Source: Bacillus sp. EB01 (GTDB lineage: Bacteria; Bacillota; Bacilli; Bacillales; Cytobacillaceae). Taken from it: a stretch of DNA of 60,715 nt. Shown here in pieces: positions 18,355-32,306 of the stretch. The position numbers and the translations under genes were made by a program. The stretch is from the NCBI RefSeq assembly GCF_000613125.1, contig NZ_HG964497.1, positions 2,014,405 to 2,075,119 on the forward strand. The letters are read 5' to 3'. The notes under the pieces are model-generated. The model saw only the letters and a program-made list of their open reading frames with translations. It did not search any database and was not told where the DNA came from. Numbering within the stretch: position 1 is the first letter of the stretch; each line of letters opens with the position of its first letter.

Positions 18355-18368
18355 TTGATTTCCCTCCC

Positions 18369-18869
18369 TTAACCTAACAGTTCTTCTACTGATTTTCCGC
18401 GCAATTTAGCAACTTCTTCGGCACTCTTAAGCTGCTTCAAGCCATCTATAGTTGCACGAACCATGTTGATTGGAGTGTTCGTTCCAAGGGATTTCGATAG
18501 GATATCACCGACACCTGCAAGTTCAAGTACAGCACGTACAGGTCCACCTGCGATAACTCCAGTACCTTCATAAGCTGGTTTTAAAAGGATTTCACCAGCT
18601 CCGAAACGGCCAATTACCTGGTGAGGTACAGTCGTTCCAACCATTGGTACTTTAATTAAGTTTTTCTTGGCATCTTCGACAGCCTTACGGATGGCATCAG
18701 GAACTTCCTGAGCTTTCCCTGTTCCAAAGCCGACATGGCCATTCTTGTCTCCAACTACGACAAGAGCCGTGAAACGGAAACGACGTCCGCCTTTAACAAC
18801 CTTTGCTACACGGTTGACGGTAACTACGCGTTCTTCAAGTTCAAGTTTGTTTGGATCAATGCGACGCAT
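18369..18869 (-). CDS. rpsE: 30S ribosomal protein S5
   Basis: The 166-residue S5. The dsRBD-like N-terminal part has [24 protein letters not shown], and the C-terminal part has [23 protein letters not shown]. The loop residues linked to spectinomycin resistance (VKGG) look wild type. Full length. Confidence 0.98.
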   Translation of the reverse strand: MRRIDPNKLELEERVVTVNRVAKVVKGGRRFRFTALVVVGDKNGHVGFGTGKAQEVPDAIRKAVEDAKKNLIKVPMVGTTVPHQVIGRFGAGEILLKPAYEGTGVIAGGPVRAVLELAGVGDILSKSLGTNTPINMVRATIDGLKQLKSAEEVAKLRGKSVEELLG

Positions 18870-18893
18870 CTTTATGTGTCCCTCCTTTGTCTA

Positions 18894-19256
18894 TTAAAAT
18901 TGCAGACCGTTTTCGCGAGCAGCATCTGCAAGAGCCTGGATACGCCCGTGATATAGATATCCTCCGCGGTCAAAGACAACAGATGTGATACCTTTTTCTA
19001 CTGCGCGTTTTGCTACTAATTCGCCGACCTTTTGAGCTGCTTCGATGTTATTAGTAGATTCAAGACCGAAATCTTTTTCCATACTTGAAGCACTCGCAAG
19101 AGTAACTCCGTTCACATCGTCGATTAACTGAGCATAAACATGTTTATTGGAACGAAACACATTCAAACGTGGACGGGCTGCAGTTCCGCTAAGCTTGGAA
19201 CGGACACGTGCATGCCTCTTCTTACGGCTCGCGTTTTTATCAAGCTTCGTAATCAT
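18894..19256 (-). CDS. rplR: 50S ribosomal protein L18
   Basis: The 120-residue 5S-rRNA-binding L18: basic N-terminus [40 protein letters not shown] and the C-terminal [24 protein letters not shown]. It joins L5 on 5S rRNA. Full length. Confidence 0.98.
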   Translation of the reverse strand: MITKLDKNASRKKRHARVRSKLSGTAARPRLNVFRSNKHVYAQLIDDVNGVTLASASSMEKDFGLESTNNIEAAQKVGELVAKRAVEKGITSVVFDRGGYLYHGRIQALADAARENGLQF

Positions 19257-19288
19257 TTACGTCACTCCTTTCGTAATACTATGCGGCT

Positions 19289-19825
19289 TTATTTACCTTT
19301 CTTGCCTTCTTTGCGACGGACAACTTCGCCTTCATAGCGAATTCCTTTGCCTTTATAAGGCTCTGGAGGACGGACGCCACGAATGTTGGCTGCAAGTGCG
19401 CCTACACGTTCCTTATCGTTACCTTTAATACTAATCTTTGTATTAGCAGGTACTTCAATTTCAAGCCCAGCTTCAGGCTCGATCTCAACTGGGTGTGAAT
19501 AACCAACGTTCAGTACAAGCTTGTTACCTTGCTTGGATGCCCGGTATCCGACACCAATTAGTTCCAAATTCCTTTGGAAACCAGTTGATACACCTTCAAC
19601 CATATTTGCAATAATAGCACGAGTAGTGCCATGCAATGCGCGAATTTCCTTCTCATCGGAAGGGCGTGTTATTGTAACAGTTTTTTCTTCTACGTTGATA
19701 GAAATTTCAGGGCTGAAAGAACGAACAAGTTCACCTCGTGGTCCTTTTGCAGTAACTGTATTTTTATCTATCGAAATCGATACTCCTGCAGGAATTTCGA
19801 TTGGTTTTTTACCTACGCGTGACAT
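19289..19825 (-). CDS. rplF: 50S ribosomal protein L6
   Basis: The 178-residue L6 with two homologous alpha-beta domains. Visible: [43 protein letters not shown] and the conserved C-terminal [24 protein letters not shown]. It sits near the factor-binding and sarcin-ricin region. Confidence 0.98.
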   Translation of the reverse strand: MSRVGKKPIEIPAGVSISIDKNTVTAKGPRGELVRSFSPEISINVEEKTVTITRPSDEKEIRALHGTTRAIIANMVEGVSTGFQRNLELIGVGYRASKQGNKLVLNVGYSHPVEIEPEAGLEIEVPANTKISIKGNDKERVGALAANIRGVRPPEPYKGKGIRYEGEVVRRKEGKKGK

Positions 19826-19856
19826 TTAGTGCACCTCCATTCATTCGGAAACTTTC

Positions 19857-20255
19857 TTACCAGATGTATGCTAAAACTTCGCCGCCAACTTGCTTTGCGC
19901 GAGCTTCTTTGTCAGTGATGACACCTTGGGATGTAGATACAAGCGCGATACCAAGGCCGTTCAATACACGTGGAACTTCGTTAGACTTTGCATATACACG
20001 AAGGCCAGGCTTTGAAATCCTCTTTAGGCCAGTGATAACACGTTCGTTATTCGCACCGTACTTCAAGAAGATACGGATAATGCCTTGCTTATTGTCGTCA
20101 ATTAGTTCGACATCACGAACGAAACCTTCACGCTTAAGGATTTCAGCAATTTCTTTTTTGATATTGGAAGCAGGTACTTCCAGCTTTTCGTGGCGAACCA
20201 TGTTCGCGTTACGGATGCGGGTAAGCATATCTGCAATCGGATCTGTCATGACCAT
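19857..20255 (-). CDS. rpsH: 30S ribosomal protein S8
   Basis: The 132-residue S8: [46 protein letters not shown] and [18 protein letters not shown]. It binds the centre of 16S r[12 protein letters not shown] is used as start, like B. subtilis; the second Met is an alternative. Confidence 0.98.
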   Translation of the reverse strand: MVMTDPIADMLTRIRNANMVRHEKLEVPASNIKKEIAEILKREGFVRDVELIDDNKQGIIRIFLKYGANNERVITGLKRISKPGLRVYAKSNEVPRVLNGLGIALVSTSQGVITDKEARAKQVGGEVLAYIW

Positions 20256-20284
20256 TTATTTTACCTCCTTCCCAGACTTGGGGT

Positions 20285-20494
<210 letters not shown>

Positions 20495-21034
20495 TTACTT
20501 TTGGAACGGCATACCAAACTGAGTTAAAAGCTCACGTGCTTCCTCATCAGTGTTGGCAGTCGTTACGATGACGATATCCATACCACGGACTTTGCTAACT
20601 TTATCGTAATCAATTTCAGGGAAGATTAACTGTTCTTTCACACCAAGTGTGTAGTTACCGCGGCCGTCGAATGCTTTCTTGGAGATTCCGCGGAAGTCAC
20701 GTACCCTTGGAAGAGAGACTGAAATTAATTTGTCGAGGAAATCATACATGCGTTCACCGCGAAGAGTGACTTTCGCACCAATAGGCATACCCTCACGAAG
20801 GCGGAACCCAGCGATTGATTTCTTAGCGCGTGTAACGATTGGCTTTTGGCCAGTAAGCAATGTAAGTTCTTCAACAGCATTGTCAAGGGCTTTTGCGTTT
20901 GCAACTGCGTCGCCAACACCCATGTTTACAACGATTTTTTCTACTTTTGGAACCTGCATAACAGATTTATAGTTGAACTTGCTCACGAGAGCAGGAGTAA
21001 CTTCTTTCACATATTTTTCCTTTAGGCGGTTCAT
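20495..21034 (-). CDS. rplE: 50S ribosomal protein L5
   Basis: The 179-residue L5, which binds 5S rRNA and touches the P-site tRNA. Visible: [69 protein letters not shown] and [18 protein letters not shown]. Normal length. Confidence 0.98.
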   Translation of the reverse strand: MNRLKEKYVKEVTPALVSKFNYKSVMQVPKVEKIVVNMGVGDAVANAKALDNAVEELTLLTGQKPIVTRAKKSIAGFRLREGMPIGAKVTLRGERMYDFLDKLISVSLPRVRDFRGISKKAFDGRGNYTLGVKEQLIFPEIDYDKVSKVRGMDIVIVTTANTDEEARELLTQFGMPFQK

Positions 21035-21059
21035 CTATAGTACCTCCTTTCTCAATGGA

Positions 21060-21365
21060 CTACTTATCTAATACTTCACCGGATTTTGTAACGCGTACCT
21101 TTTTACCATCAACAACTTGGTGTCCAACTCGGCTTGGTTTGCCGGATTTGTCGACAGGCATTACGTTCGATACATGGATAGGTGCTTCCTGGCTGTTGAT
21201 GCCACCCTGCGGATTGGCCTGAGAAGGTTTTGAGTGTTTTTTAACAATGTTCACACCTTCAACCAAAACGCGGCTTTGTTTCGGATAAGCCTCAAGGATT
21301 GTTCCTGTCTTGCCCTTATCCTTGCCAGAGATGACCATTACTTTGTCACCTTTTTTTACGTGCAT
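21060..21365 (-). CDS. rplX: 50S ribosomal protein L24
   Basis: A 101-residue KOW-domain protein that starts 50S assembly: [19 protein letters not shown], then [18 protein letters not shown]. The start is the ATG of MHVKKGD after AAGGAGGTG; an upstream in-frame extension lacks a ribosome-binding site. Confidence 0.97.
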   Translation of the reverse strand: MHVKKGDKVMVISGKDKGKTGTILEAYPKQSRVLVEGVNIVKKHSKPSQANPQGGINSQEAPIHVSNVMPVDKSGKPSRVGHQVVDGKKVRVTKSGEVLDK

Positions 21366-21420
21366 CTGTGCGCACCTCCTTAAAGGCATTTTGAGTTTGT
21401 ATTATGTCAAGTACTTATAA

Positions 21421-21816
<396 letters not shown>

Positions 21817-21828
21817 TTATCCGAACAA

Positions 21829-22092
21829 TTAGATAATAACTGCTTTTTCAACGACTTCCATAAGGCGGAAACGTTTTGTAGAAGAAAGCGGGCGTGTTTC
21901 CATAATGCGTACTACGTCACCGATCTTCGCTTGGTTTTGCTCATCATGAGCCTTGAATTTCTTAGAGTATTTAACGCGTTTACCGTAAAGAGGATGCTTT
22001 TTGTGTGTTTCGACAAGAACAGTAATGGTCTTATCCATTTTGTCAGAAACAACGCGTCCGGTGTAAACTTTGCGTTGATTGCGTTCGCTCAT
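21829..22092 (-). CDS. rpsQ: 30S ribosomal protein S17
   Basis: The 87-residue OB-fold S17: [38 protein letters not shown] and [18 protein letters not shown]. Early 30S body assembly protein in the usual place. Confidence 0.98.
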   Translation of the reverse strand: MSERNQRKVYTGRVVSDKMDKTITVLVETHKKHPLYGKRVKYSKKFKAHDEQNQAKIGDVVRIMETRPLSSTKRFRLMEVVEKAVII

Positions 22093-22111
22093 TAGGCGGA
22101 CCTCCTCTCAA

Positions 22112-22739
<628 letters not shown>

Positions 22740-22741
22740 GT

Positions 22742-23398
22742 TTATTTGCCTCCTTCCTCGGATTTCTTCTTAGTCGGAAGGACTTCACCCTTGTAGATCC
22801 AAACTTTTACGCCAAGTTTGCCGTAAGTTGTATCAGCTTCAGCAGCAGCATAGTCGATGTCTGCACGAAGTGTATGAAGGGGAACAGTACCTTCACTGTA
22901 ATGTTCTGAACGAGCGATATCAGCACCGCCAAGACGGCCGGATACCATTGTTTTAATACCTTTTGCACCTGCACGCATAGCACGTTGAATAACTTGCTTC
23001 TGAGCACGGCGGAAAGATACACGATTTTCAAGCTGACGAGCAATGTTTTCAGCAACAAGCTTAGCATCGATGTCTGCTCTCTTAATTTCAAGGATATTGA
23101 TGTGGACACGCTTGCCAGTAAGTTGGTTCAACGCTTTACGGAGCGCTTCAACTTCTGTACCGCCTTTACCAATTACCATACCTGGCTTAGCAGTGTGGAC
23201 AGTAACGTTAACACGGTTTGCAGCGCGTTCGATTTCTACTTTAGAAACAGATGCGTCCTTAAGGCGCTTCTGGATGTATTCACGGACTTTAATGTCTTCA
23301 TGAAGAAGTTCAGCAAAGTCTTTGCCTGCGTACCATTTCGATTCCCAATCACGAATGATGCCGATACGCATACCGACTGGATTTACCTTTTGTCCCAC
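22742..23398 (-). CDS. rpsC: 30S ribosomal protein S3
   Basis: The 218-residue S3: [20 protein letters not shown], the KH domain with [17 protein letters not shown] (residues about 72-88) and [20 protein letters not shown], then [20 protein letters not shown]. It lines the mRNA entry. Normal length. Confidence 0.98.
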   Translation of the reverse strand: MGQKVNPVGMRIGIIRDWESKWYAGKDFAELLHEDIKVREYIQKRLKDASVSKVEIERAANRVNVTVHTAKPGMVIGKGGTEVEALRKALNQLTGKRVHINILEIKRADIDAKLVAENIARQLENRVSFRRAQKQVIQRAMRAGAKGIKTMVSGRLGGADIARSEHYSEGTVPLHTLRADIDYAAAEADTTYGKLGVKVWIYKGEVLPTKKKSEEGGK

Positions 23399-23401
23399 TA
23401 A

Positions 23402-23743
23402 TTATCCCTCCTTCTTTTCTGATAGAACGATTGTGATATGGCTTGTGCGTTTGTTAATTGCACTAGCACGGCCTTGCGCACGTGGACGGAAACGCTTCAG
23501 TGTTGGACCTTCGTCAACGAAAGCCTGTTCAACAACAAGGTTATTAACGTCCATTTCATAGTTATGTTCTGCGTTTGCCATAGCAGATTTCAATACTTTT
23601 TCTACGATTGGAGAAGCAGCTTTCGGAGTCAAAGTCAGAATCGCTACAGCTTCACCAACTTGCTTACCTCGAATTAAATCTACGACTAAACGAGCTTTAC
23701 GAGGAGCAATACGGACTGTTCTAGCAACAGCTTTTGCTTGCAT
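23402..23743 (-). CDS. rplV: 50S ribosomal protein L22
   Basis: The 113-residue L22: [20 protein letters not shown] and the beta-hairpin tip [20 protein letters not shown] that lines the exit tunnel where macrolides bind; no deletion is seen in the loop. Start MQAKAVAR. Confidence 0.98.
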   Translation of the reverse strand: MQAKAVARTVRIAPRKARLVVDLIRGKQVGEAVAILTLTPKAASPIVEKVLKSAMANAEHNYEMDVNNLVVEQAFVDEGPTLKRFRPRAQGRASAINKRTSHITIVLSEKKEG

Positions 23744-23761
23744 GATGATGCCCTCCTCTCA

Positions 23762-24037
23762 TTAACGTCTGGTTTTCTTATCGTCATTGCCGTGACCTTT
23801 ATAAGCACGAGTTGGAGCAAATTCTCCAAGCTTGTGTCCTACCATGTCTTCAGTCACATAAACTGGTACGTGTTTACGTCCATCATACACAGCGATTGTG
23901 TGGCCGATGAATTGTGGGAATATAGTAGAACGGCGAGACCATGTCTTCACTACCTGTTTGCTGTCGGCGCCAAGGCTTTCAACCTTTTTCATTAGGTGCT
24001 CATCAACAAAAGGCCCTTTTTTCAAACTGCGACCCAT
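23762..24037 (-). CDS. rpsS: 30S ribosomal protein S19
   Basis: The 91-residue S19: [39 protein letters not shown] and [20 protein letters not shown]. It sits in the 30S head next to S13. Full length. Confidence 0.98.
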   Translation of the reverse strand: MGRSLKKGPFVDEHLMKKVESLGADSKQVVKTWSRRSTIFPQFIGHTIAVYDGRKHVPVYVTEDMVGHKLGEFAPTRAYKGHGNDDKKTRR

Positions 24038-24097
24038 GTGGGTACCTCCCTTCGAGACCGTTCTACGGTTCTATCCTCGAACCGTAGTTCAATCACG

Positions 24098-24949
<852 letters not shown>

Positions 24950-24956
24950 TTATATT

Positions 24957-25241
24957 CTAGGATTCAAAAATTTCAATTTCTTTGCTATCTGCAGTCAGCT
25001 TAACAATGGCTTTGCGGCGTTTGTTAGTATATCCACCGAATTTGCCCATGCGCTTGAACTTGCCTTTGTAGTTCATGATGTTTACTTTTTCAACATCAAC
25101 GCCAAAGATTGTTTCAATAGCGTCTTTGACTTGAGTTTTGTTGGCTTTAACGTCCACTTCGAACGTATATTTCTTTTCAGCCATCAAATCAGTAGAACGT
25201 TCAGTAATAACGGGGCGCTTAATGACATCGCGTACGTCCAT
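24957..25241 (-). CDS. rplW: 50S ribosomal protein L23
   Basis: The 94-residue L23: [39 protein letters not shown] and the loop [21 protein letters not shown]23 forms the docking site for trigger factor and SRP at the tunnel exit. Its start overlaps the rplD stop by one base. Confidence 0.98.
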   Translation of the reverse strand: MDVRDVIKRPVITERSTDLMAEKKYTFEVDVKANKTQVKDAIETIFGVDVEKVNIMNYKGKFKRMGKFGGYTNKRRKAIVKLTADSKEIEIFES

Positions 25242-25864
25242 TATGCAAGCACCTCCTCTACTTTTTCGACAGCAGCCTTAGTGATGATCAGCTTGTCATG
25301 GTTAAGGACATCTACGACATTGATGCCGTTGGCAGTTACTACAGTAATGCCAGGAAGATTCCTTGCAGACAACGCAACGTTCTCATCAAGGTCAGCTGTT
25401 ACAATAAGTGCTTTTTTCTCAACAGAAAGCCCTTTGAGGACACTCTTGAAATCTTTTGTTTTTGGAGCATCGAAAGCGAGGCTTTCAAGTACTAGTACAT
25501 TTTCTTCAAGTACTTTTGAAGACAATGCGGATTTAATTGCCAAACGGCGTACCTTTTTAGGAAGCTTATAGCTATAGCTGCGAGGTACTGGACCAAATAC
25601 TGTACCGCCGCCTCTCCATTGTGGTGAGCGGATTGAACCCTGTCGGGCACGGCCTGTTCCTTTTTGCCTCCATGGCTTGCGACCGCCACCGGCTACTTCA
25701 GAACGGATTTTTGTTTTGTGTGTTCCCTGGCGAAGTGAAGCCCTTTGCATCAGCACTGCTTCAAAAAGAACATGCTGGTTAGGCTCAATGCCGAACACTG
25801 TATCATTAAGCTCGATTTCACCAACTTGTGAACCGTTTTGGTTAAATAATGCTACTTTAGGCAT
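25241..25864 (-). CDS. rplD: 50S ribosomal protein L4
   Basis: The 207-residue L4: globular domain plus the extended loop (residues about 45-100) with [20 protein letters not shown] and [21 protein letters not shown] that reaches the tunnel constriction. No loop mutation is obvious. One-base overlap with rplW. Confidence 0.98.
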   Translation of the reverse strand: MPKVALFNQNGSQVGEIELNDTVFGIEPNQHVLFEAVLMQRASLRQGTHKTKIRSEVAGGGRKPWRQKGTGRARQGSIRSPQWRGGGTVFGPVPRSYSYKLPKKVRRLAIKSALSSKVLEENVLVLESLAFDAPKTKDFKSVLKGLSVEKKALIVTADLDENVALSARNLPGITVVTANGINVVDVLNHDKLIITKAAVEKVEEVLA

Positions 25865-25893
25865 TCGTTTGTTCCTCCTTTCTTGCGAAGTCT

Positions 25894-26520
25894 CTATGCT
25901 TTAACAGCAGTTTTAATTTTTACAAGTGATTTCCTTGGTCCAGGTACATTACCTTTCACAAGAACCAGATTGCGTTCTGTATCAACCTTTACAACTTCAA
26001 GGTTTTGAACAGTAACAACTTCTCCACCCATGCGGCCTGGCAATGCTTTGCCCTTGAACACACGGTTAGGAGCTACAGGACCCATCGAACCTGGACGGCG
26101 GTGGTAACGGGAACCGTGAGCCATAGGGCCGCGGGATTGTCCATGGCGTTTAATTGAGCCCTGGAATCCTTTACCTTTAGATACTCCAGTTACATCCACG
26201 ATGTCGCCTTCTGCAAAAATATCAACTTTGACTTCCTGACCAACTTCAAATGCTGCCAAGTCTACTCCGCGGAACTCGCGAACGAAGCGCTTAGGAGCAG
26301 TGCTTGCCTTTGCGACATGTCCCTTTTCAGGTTTGTTGGAAAGTTTTTCGCGTTTGTCTTCGAAGCCGATTTGAACCGCTTCGTAGCCATCGTTTTCAAC
26401 TGTCTTCTTTTGAAGAACAACGTTTCCAGCTGCCTGGATTACAGTTACAGGGATCAGGTTGCCGTTTTCAGCAAATACTTGAGTCATACCAATCTTTCTT
26501 CCTAAGATTCCTTTGGTCAT
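25894..26520 (-). CDS. rplC: 50S ribosomal protein L3
   Basis: The 208-residue L3: [57 protein letters not shown] and [15 protein letters not shown]. Its loop nears the peptidyl transferase centre. Second gene of the S10 operon. Confidence 0.98.
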   Translation of the reverse strand: MTKGILGRKIGMTQVFAENGNLIPVTVIQAAGNVVLQKKTVENDGYEAVQIGFEDKREKLSNKPEKGHVAKASTAPKRFVREFRGVDLAAFEVGQEVKVDIFAEGDIVDVTGVSKGKGFQGSIKRHGQSRGPMAHGSRYHRRPGSMGPVAPNRVFKGKALPGRMGGEVVTVQNLEVVKVDTERNLVLVKGNVPGPRKSLVKIKTAVKA

Positions 26521-26562
26521 TAGTCACACCTCCTGAAAAATTATTTAAATATATTGTTTGAA

Positions 26563-26973
<411 letters not shown>

Positions 26974-27006
26974 TCACATCATCGCAGTCAAAGACCAACA
27001 TTGTCT

Positions 27007-27035
27007 ATTATACATAAATAAGCTCTTAAAATCAA
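27007..27035 (-). promoter_or_regulatory. S10 operon proximal promoter
   Basis: Minus strand -35 TTGATT (27030-27035), 17-base spacer and -10 TATAAT (27007-27012). It gives a leader of about 130 bases before rpsJ, which contains the small hairpin CTATTTT/AAAATAG but no recognised control RNA. Confidence 0.85.
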
Positions 27036-27074
27036 TATGTTTTATAAGCTTTTTATGTTTAGCACACTTTTACT

Positions 27075-27103
27075 ATTATAGCGGCACAGCAGAAGGAATG
27101 CAA
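27075..27103 (-). promoter_or_regulatory. S10 operon distal promoter
   Basis: Minus strand -35 TTGCAT (27098-27103), 17-base spacer and -10 TATAAT (27075-27080), 68 bases upstream of the proximal promoter. Together they form a tandem pair like that of an rrn operon. The rest of the gap up to the tuf terminator shows no gene. Confidence 0.75.
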
Positions 27104-27263
27104 TGTTTTATTCCAATTCAATATGACTTTATTCCACCCTCTATTTTCCATCTAAACTAGAGAGTACATAATCAATAAGTATAGAAGAAACACGTCATCC
27201 TATGTCATTTTTTATTCGATTCAAAGTTAGGTGACTATTGTTCTAACAGACCAAATTTAGGTG

Positions 27264-27302
27264 CATAAAAAAACAGGCGGATCGTCACCCGCCTGTTTTT
27301 TT
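27264..27302 (-). terminator. tuf terminator
   Basis: Stem ACAGGCGG/CCGCCTGT (27273-27280/27289-27296) flanked by runs of A and T on both sides, 12 bases after the tuf stop. It ends the str operon before the S10 promoters. Confidence 0.93.
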
Positions 27303-27313
27303 AAAGATATTAA

Positions 27314-28501
27314 TTATTCTTGGATAGAAGCAACAACGCCAGCGCCTACTGTACGGCCGCCTTCACGAATTGAGAACTTAGTTCCTTCTTCAATCGCAAC
27401 TGGAGCGATTAGCTCAACTGACATTTCAATGTTGTCGCCAGGCATAACCATTTCTACGCCTTCTGGTAGATTACAGATACCTGTAATATCGGAAGTACGG
27501 AAATAGAATTGTGGACGGTAGTTTGTGAAGAATGGAGTATGACGTCCACCTTCTTCTTTAGACAAAACGTAAACTTCCGCTTTGAACTTAGTGTGTGGAG
27601 TAATGGATTTTGGCTTAGCCAAAACTTGTCCACGCTCGATTTCTTCACGTGCTACACCACGAAGAAGGGCACCGATGTTGTCACCAGCTTCTGCATAGTC
27701 AAGCAGCTTACGGAACATTTCTACACCTGTTACAGTAGTAGATTTTGGCTCTTCAGTGAAACCAACGATTTCAACAACGTCACCAACTTTTACTTGTCCA
27801 CGCTCAACACGTCCTGTAGCAACTGTACCACGGCCAGTGATTGAGAATACGTCCTCAACAGGCATCATGAATGGCTTTTCAGTATCACGAGTTGGTGTTG
27901 GAATGTAAGTGTCAACAGCTTCCATAAGTTCGTTGATCTTTTCTTCCCATTCTGCTTCACCTTCAAGTGCTTTAAGAGCAGAACCTTTGATAACAGGAGT
28001 GTCATCACCAGGGAATTCATATTCAGTAAGAAGGTCACGGATTTCCATTTCAACAAGCTCAAGAAGCTCTTCGTCATCAACCATGTCACACTTGTTCATG
28101 AATACAACAAGGTAAGGTACGCCTACCTGACGGGAAAGAAGGATGTGCTCACGAGTTTGTGGCATTGGGCCGTCAGTAGCGGATACTACAAGGATACCGC
28201 CGTCCATCTGTGCAGCACCAGTGATCATGTTTTTAACATAGTCAGCGTGTCCTGGGCAGTCAACGTGTGCATAGTGACGATTAGCAGTTTCATACTCAAC
28301 GTGTGAAGTAGAGATTGTGATTCCACGCTCTTTTTCTTCTGGAGCACCGTCGATTTGATCATACCCGCGAGCTTCTGCACCACCAACTTTTGCTAGTACT
28401 GAAGTGATTGCTGCAGTCAAAGTAGTTTTACCATGGTCAACGTGACCAATTGTTCCGATATTTACGTGCGGCTTAGAGCGGTCGAATTTAGCTTTACCCA
28501 T
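27314..28501 (-). CDS. tuf: elongation factor Tu
   Basis: The 395-residue GTPase that brings aminoacyl-tRNA to the ribosome. G1 GHVDHGKTT, switch [22 protein letters not shown] (G3), G4 NKCD and G5 SALKA. The domain II/III boundary and the C-terminal [11 protein letters not shown] are normal. Last gene of the str operon, with its own promoter after fusA. Confidence 0.99.
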   Translation of the reverse strand: MGKAKFDRSKPHVNIGTIGHVDHGKTTLTAAITSVLAKVGGAEARGYDQIDGAPEEKERGITISTSHVEYETANRHYAHVDCPGHADYVKNMITGAAQMDGGILVVSATDGPMPQTREHILLSRQVGVPYLVVFMNKCDMVDDEELLELVEMEIRDLLTEYEFPGDDTPVIKGSALKALEGEAEWEEKINELMEAVDTYIPTPTRDTEKPFMMPVEDVFSITGRGTVATGRVERGQVKVGDVVEIVGFTEEPKSTTVTGVEMFRKLLDYAEAGDNIGALLRGVAREEIERGQVLAKPKSITPHTKFKAEVYVLSKEEGGRHTPFFTNYRPQFYFRTSDITGICNLPEGVEMVMPGDNIEMSVELIAPVAIEEGTKFSIREGGRTVGAGVVASIQE

Positions 28502-28588
28502 TAGGAATTTCCTCCTTTAATTTTAAAAAGTTAAGTATTATTAGGGGCCGAGAAAGCAGTAACTCTCTCAGCCTATGCTTACATAGTA

Positions 28589-28617
28589 GTTATACTTGAT
28601 TGCAAGGCGAAAATCAA
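28589..28617 (-). promoter_or_regulatory. tuf promoter
   Basis: Minus strand -35 TTGATT (28612-28617), 17-base spacer and -10 TATAAC (28589-28594), directly after the fusA stop. It would allow extra tuf transcription independent of the str operon. Confidence 0.65.
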
Positions 28618-30696
28618 TTATTCACCTTTATTTTTTTTGATGATTTCTTCAGAAACGGACTTAGGAACTTCTTCGTAATGGTCGAAGTGCATCGAGAAAA
28701 CACCGCGTCCTTGTGTTGATGAACGGAGAGAAGTTGCATAACCGAACATTTCAGAAAGTGGAACCATCGCCCTGACTACCTGTGCGTTACCGCGGGCTTC
28801 CATACCTTCAACACGTCCGCGACGCGCAGTAAGCATACCCATGATATCACCCATGTATTCTTCAGGGATTACAACTTCAACCTTCATGATTGGCTCGAGT
28901 ATGACTGGAGCACACTTCGATGCCGCATTTTTAAGAGCCATGGAAGCAGCAATCTTAAACGCCATTTCAGAGGAGTCGACATCATGGTAAGAACCATCGA
29001 AAAGACGGGCTTTAATGTCTACAAGCGGATAGCCTGCCAAAACGCCTCGGTCAAGAGCATCTTCAAGTCCTGCCTGTACAGCTGGGATGTATTCACGTGG
29101 AACAACACCACCAACAATACCATTAACAAACTCAAAGCCTTTACCTTCTTCATTTGGAGAGAATTCAATCCAAACATGTCCAAATTGTCCGCGTCCACCA
29201 GACTGACGGGCAAATTTGCCTTCAACCTGTGCAGATTGGCGGAATGTTTCACGGTAGGCAACCTGTGGCGCACCAACGTTTGCTTCTACTTTGAACTCAC
29301 GGCGCATACGGTCAACGAGGATATCCAGGTGAAGTTCACCCATACCTGCAATGATTGTCTGTCCAGTTTCCTGGTCAGTGTACGCACGGAATGTTGGGTC
29401 TTCCTCCTGAAGCTTTTGAAGGGCTTGACCCATTTTGTCTTGGTCAGCCTTTGATTTAGGCTCAACAGAAAGCTGGATTACTGGCTCAGGGAATTGCATA
29501 GATTCGAGAATAACTTGATTCTTGTCATCACACAAAGTGTCACCTGTTGTAGTATCCTTCAGACCTACTGCAGCAGCGATATCTCCTGCATAAACCTTGG
29601 AGATTTCCTGACGGCTGTTTGCATGCATTTGCAGTATACGCCCGATACGTTCACGCTTGCCCTTAGTAGAATTTTGTACATAAGAACCGGAATCAAGTGT
29701 TCCCGAGTAAACACGGAAGAATGTAAGTTTACCAACATAAGGGTCAGTCATAACTTTGAATGCTAGAGCAGAGAATGGCTCTTCATCGCTTGAATGGCGC
29801 TCAACTTCTTCTTCTGTATCCGGCAAAATACCTTTGATTGCAGGTACATCAAGCGGAGATGGAAGGTAGTCGATTACTGCATCAAGCATTAATTGAACAC
29901 CCTTGTTTTTAAACGCGGAACCGCAAATAACAGGGTAGAATTCAACATTTGTAGTACCTTTACGGATTGCTGCCTTGATTTCTTCAATGGTCAGCTCTTC
30001 TCCCCCAAGGTATTTTTCCATCAACTCTTCATCAAGTTCAGCTACCGCTTCAAGAAGCTTTTCGCGGTATTCTTCAGCTAGCTCCTGGTACTCCGCAGGA
30101 ATTTCACCGTCAGTGATTTCTGTACCAAGATCGTTGCCATAGAATCTTGCCTTCATTTCAACAAGATCGATAATGCCGCTAAATTGATCTTCAGCACCAA
30201 TTGGAAGTTGGATTGGATGTGCGTTTGCCTGAAGGCGGTCATGCAGTGTGCCTACTGAATAAAGGAAATCCGCACCAATCTTATCCATTTTGTTAACGAA
30301 TACTACACGGGGAACCCCGTATGTAGTCGCCTGACGCCAAACAGTTTCAGTCTGTGGCTCAACGCCGGATTGAGCGTCAAGTACAGCGACTGCACCATCA
30401 AGTACCCTAAGTGAACGTTCAACCTCAACTGTGAAGTCTACGTGTCCTGGTGTATCGATGATGTTAACGCGGTGGCCTTTCCATTGTGCAGTTGTTGCAG
30501 CGGATGTAATTGTGATTCCGCGTTCTTGCTCTTGTTCCATCCAGTCCATCTGGGATGCGCCTTCGTGAGTTTCACCAATTTTATGGATACGCCCAGTATA
30601 ATAAAGCACGCGTTCAGTGGTGGTTGTTTTACCCGCATCAATATGGGCCATAATCCCGATATTACGAGTATTTTCCAAGGAGAACTCTCTTGCCAT
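28618..30696 (-). CDS. fusA: elongation factor G
   Basis: The 692-residue translocase. G1 [10 protein letters not shown]3 [21 protein letters not shown]4 NKMDK; domain IV with [15 protein letters not shown] and domain V with [14 protein letters not shown]. No fusidic-acid resistance change is recognised by eye. The spacer to rpsG (150 bases) contains CCGGGT/ACCCGG hairpin elements. Confidence 0.99.
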   Translation of the reverse strand: MAREFSLENTRNIGIMAHIDAGKTTTTERVLYYTGRIHKIGETHEGASQMDWMEQEQERGITITSAATTAQWKGHRVNIIDTPGHVDFTVEVERSLRVLDGAVAVLDAQSGVEPQTETVWRQATTYGVPRVVFVNKMDKIGADFLYSVGTLHDRLQANAHPIQLPIGAEDQFSGIIDLVEMKARFYGNDLGTEITDGEIPAEYQELAEEYREKLLEAVAELDEELMEKYLGGEELTIEEIKAAIRKGTTNVEFYPVICGSAFKNKGVQLMLDAVIDYLPSPLDVPAIKGILPDTEEEVERHSSDEEPFSALAFKVMTDPYVGKLTFFRVYSGTLDSGSYVQNSTKGKRERIGRILQMHANSRQEISKVYAGDIAAAVGLKDTTTGDTLCDDKNQVILESMQFPEPVIQLSVEPKSKADQDKMGQALQKLQEEDPTFRAYTDQETGQTIIAGMGELHLDILVDRMRREFKVEANVGAPQVAYRETFRQSAQVEGKFARQSGGRGQFGHVWIEFSPNEEGKGFEFVNGIVGGVVPREYIPAVQAGLEDALDRGVLAGYPLVDIKARLFDGSYHDVDSSEMAFKIAASMALKNAASKCAPVILEPIMKVEVVIPEEYMGDIMGMLTARRGRVEGMEARGNAQVVRAMVPLSEMFGYATSLRSSTQGRGVFSMHFDHYEEVPKSVSEEIIKKNKGE

Positions 30697-30847
30697 TTGG
30701 TCTTTCTCCTTCCTTGTGTGAGTGTTTTAAAGGATCCGCCGGCATCTATGTACGACGGTGCCCGGATAGCCGGGTAACATAACCCGGCTCAGGCAAAATA
30801 TAGCTTGTCTAACTTACGCCGCTAAACGGTAGCTTTCGTCTTTCATT

Positions 30848-31318
30848 CTACCAGCGGTAGTGAGCGAATGCTTTGTTGGCTTCTGCCATTTTGTGTGTAT
30901 CTTCGCGCTTCTTGACAGAAGCACCAGTGTTGTTTGCTGCATCCATAATTTCTGCAGCAAGACGCTGTTCCATTGTCTTCTCACCGCGAAGGCGTGAGTA
31001 GTTTACTAACCAACGAAGACCAAGAGTTGTGCGGCGATCAGGGCGCACCTCTACTGGTACTTGGTAGTTTGCTCCACCAACACGACGTGCTTTAACTTCA
31101 AGAACAGGCATGATGTTCTTAAGCGCGGCATCAAACACTTCCATTGGTTCTTTACCAGTACGCTCACGAATGATATCGAAAGAGTTGTAAAGAATTGCTT
31201 GGGATGTACCTCTTTTACCGTCGATCATCATTTTGTTGATCAAACGAGTTACTAGCTTTGAATTGTATAACGGATCTGGCAATACGTCTCTCTTTGCAAC
31301 AGGACCTTTACGAGGCAT
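30848..31318 (-). CDS. rpsG: 30S ribosomal protein S7
   Basis: The 156-residue S7 that nucleates the 30S head: [60 protein letters not shown] and [21 protein letters not shown]-like C-terminus ([16 protein letters not shown]). Normal length. Confidence 0.98.
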   Translation of the reverse strand: MPRKGPVAKRDVLPDPLYNSKLVTRLINKMMIDGKRGTSQAILYNSFDIIRERTGKEPMEVFDAALKNIMPVLEVKARRVGGANYQVPVEVRPDRRTTLGLRWLVNYSRLRGEKTMEQRLAAEIMDAANNTGASVKKREDTHKMAEANKAFAHYRW

Positions 31319-31361
31319 GTTTTTTCCTCCTTTCAGAAAAGCTTCTATTTAGTGTTTTGAT

Positions 31362-31841
<480 letters not shown>

Positions 31842-31886
31842 TTAGCAAAAACAAAGTTCTTGCAGCAGCATCTGCAAAAACAGTTT

Positions 31887-32135
31887 TTATCGGATAATAG
31901 CTACAGCCGCAGTTCCTACTTTAATACCGCTTGCCTTTCCGAGTTTTTTCATGGAATCGACATACAGTATAGGAACTCCAAGCTTTCGAGCGATTCCCAC
32001 TGCTGTTGCTGTCAATTTCTGATCAGCATCAGTAGCAATCACCAGCTCTTTTGCACTCCCGTCTTCGAGAGCTTTGGCTGATTGCTTGATTCCTATTATG
32101 AGTTTCCTCGCTTGCAATACTTTTTCATAAGACAT
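31887..32135 (-). CDS. ybxF: YbxF, L7Ae-type kink-turn RNA-binding protein
   Basis: An 82-residue L7Ae/L30e-like protein in the usual spot before rpsL. Visible: LIIGIKQSAKALEDGSAKEL and ATDADQKLTATAVGIARKLG typical of the K-turn-binding fold. YbxF binds kink-turn RNAs in vitro; its place on the ribosome is not settled. First gene of the str operon, with a strong promoter 50 bases upstream. Confidence 0.93.
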   Translation of the reverse strand: MSYEKVLQARKLIIGIKQSAKALEDGSAKELVIATDADQKLTATAVGIARKLGVPILYVDSMKKLGKASGIKVGTAAVAIIR

Positions 32136-32179
32136 TATTCATATCCTCCAAAGCACTTGCTAATAGGAGCACCTTTGCT

Positions 32180-32209
32180 ATATTACCACCATAGGAATTC
32201 TTTTGTCAA
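32180..32209 (-). promoter_or_regulatory. str operon promoter
   Basis: Minus strand -35 TTGACA (32204-32209), 18-base spacer with extended TGG, and -10 TAATAT (32180-32185). It lies between the rpoC terminator and ybxF, so ybxF-rpsL-rpsG-fusA can be transcribed independently of rpoBC. Confidence 0.85.
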
Positions 32210-32243
32210 CATAACATTTAACTTTTTCCTCAAAAATACAATC

Positions 32244-32278
32244 CAAAAACTGGCATCAGCCCTGTTTGGGCTGATGCC
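32244..32278 (-). terminator. rpoBC terminator
   Basis: An 11-bp perfect stem GGCATCAGCCC/GGGCTGATGCC (32252-32262/32268-32278), 5-base loop, then AGTTTTTGG on the minus strand, 28 bases after the rpoC stop. Confidence 0.92.
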
Positions 32279-32306
32279 GATTTCTGTCTTGCAGTCGAAA
32301 TAAAGT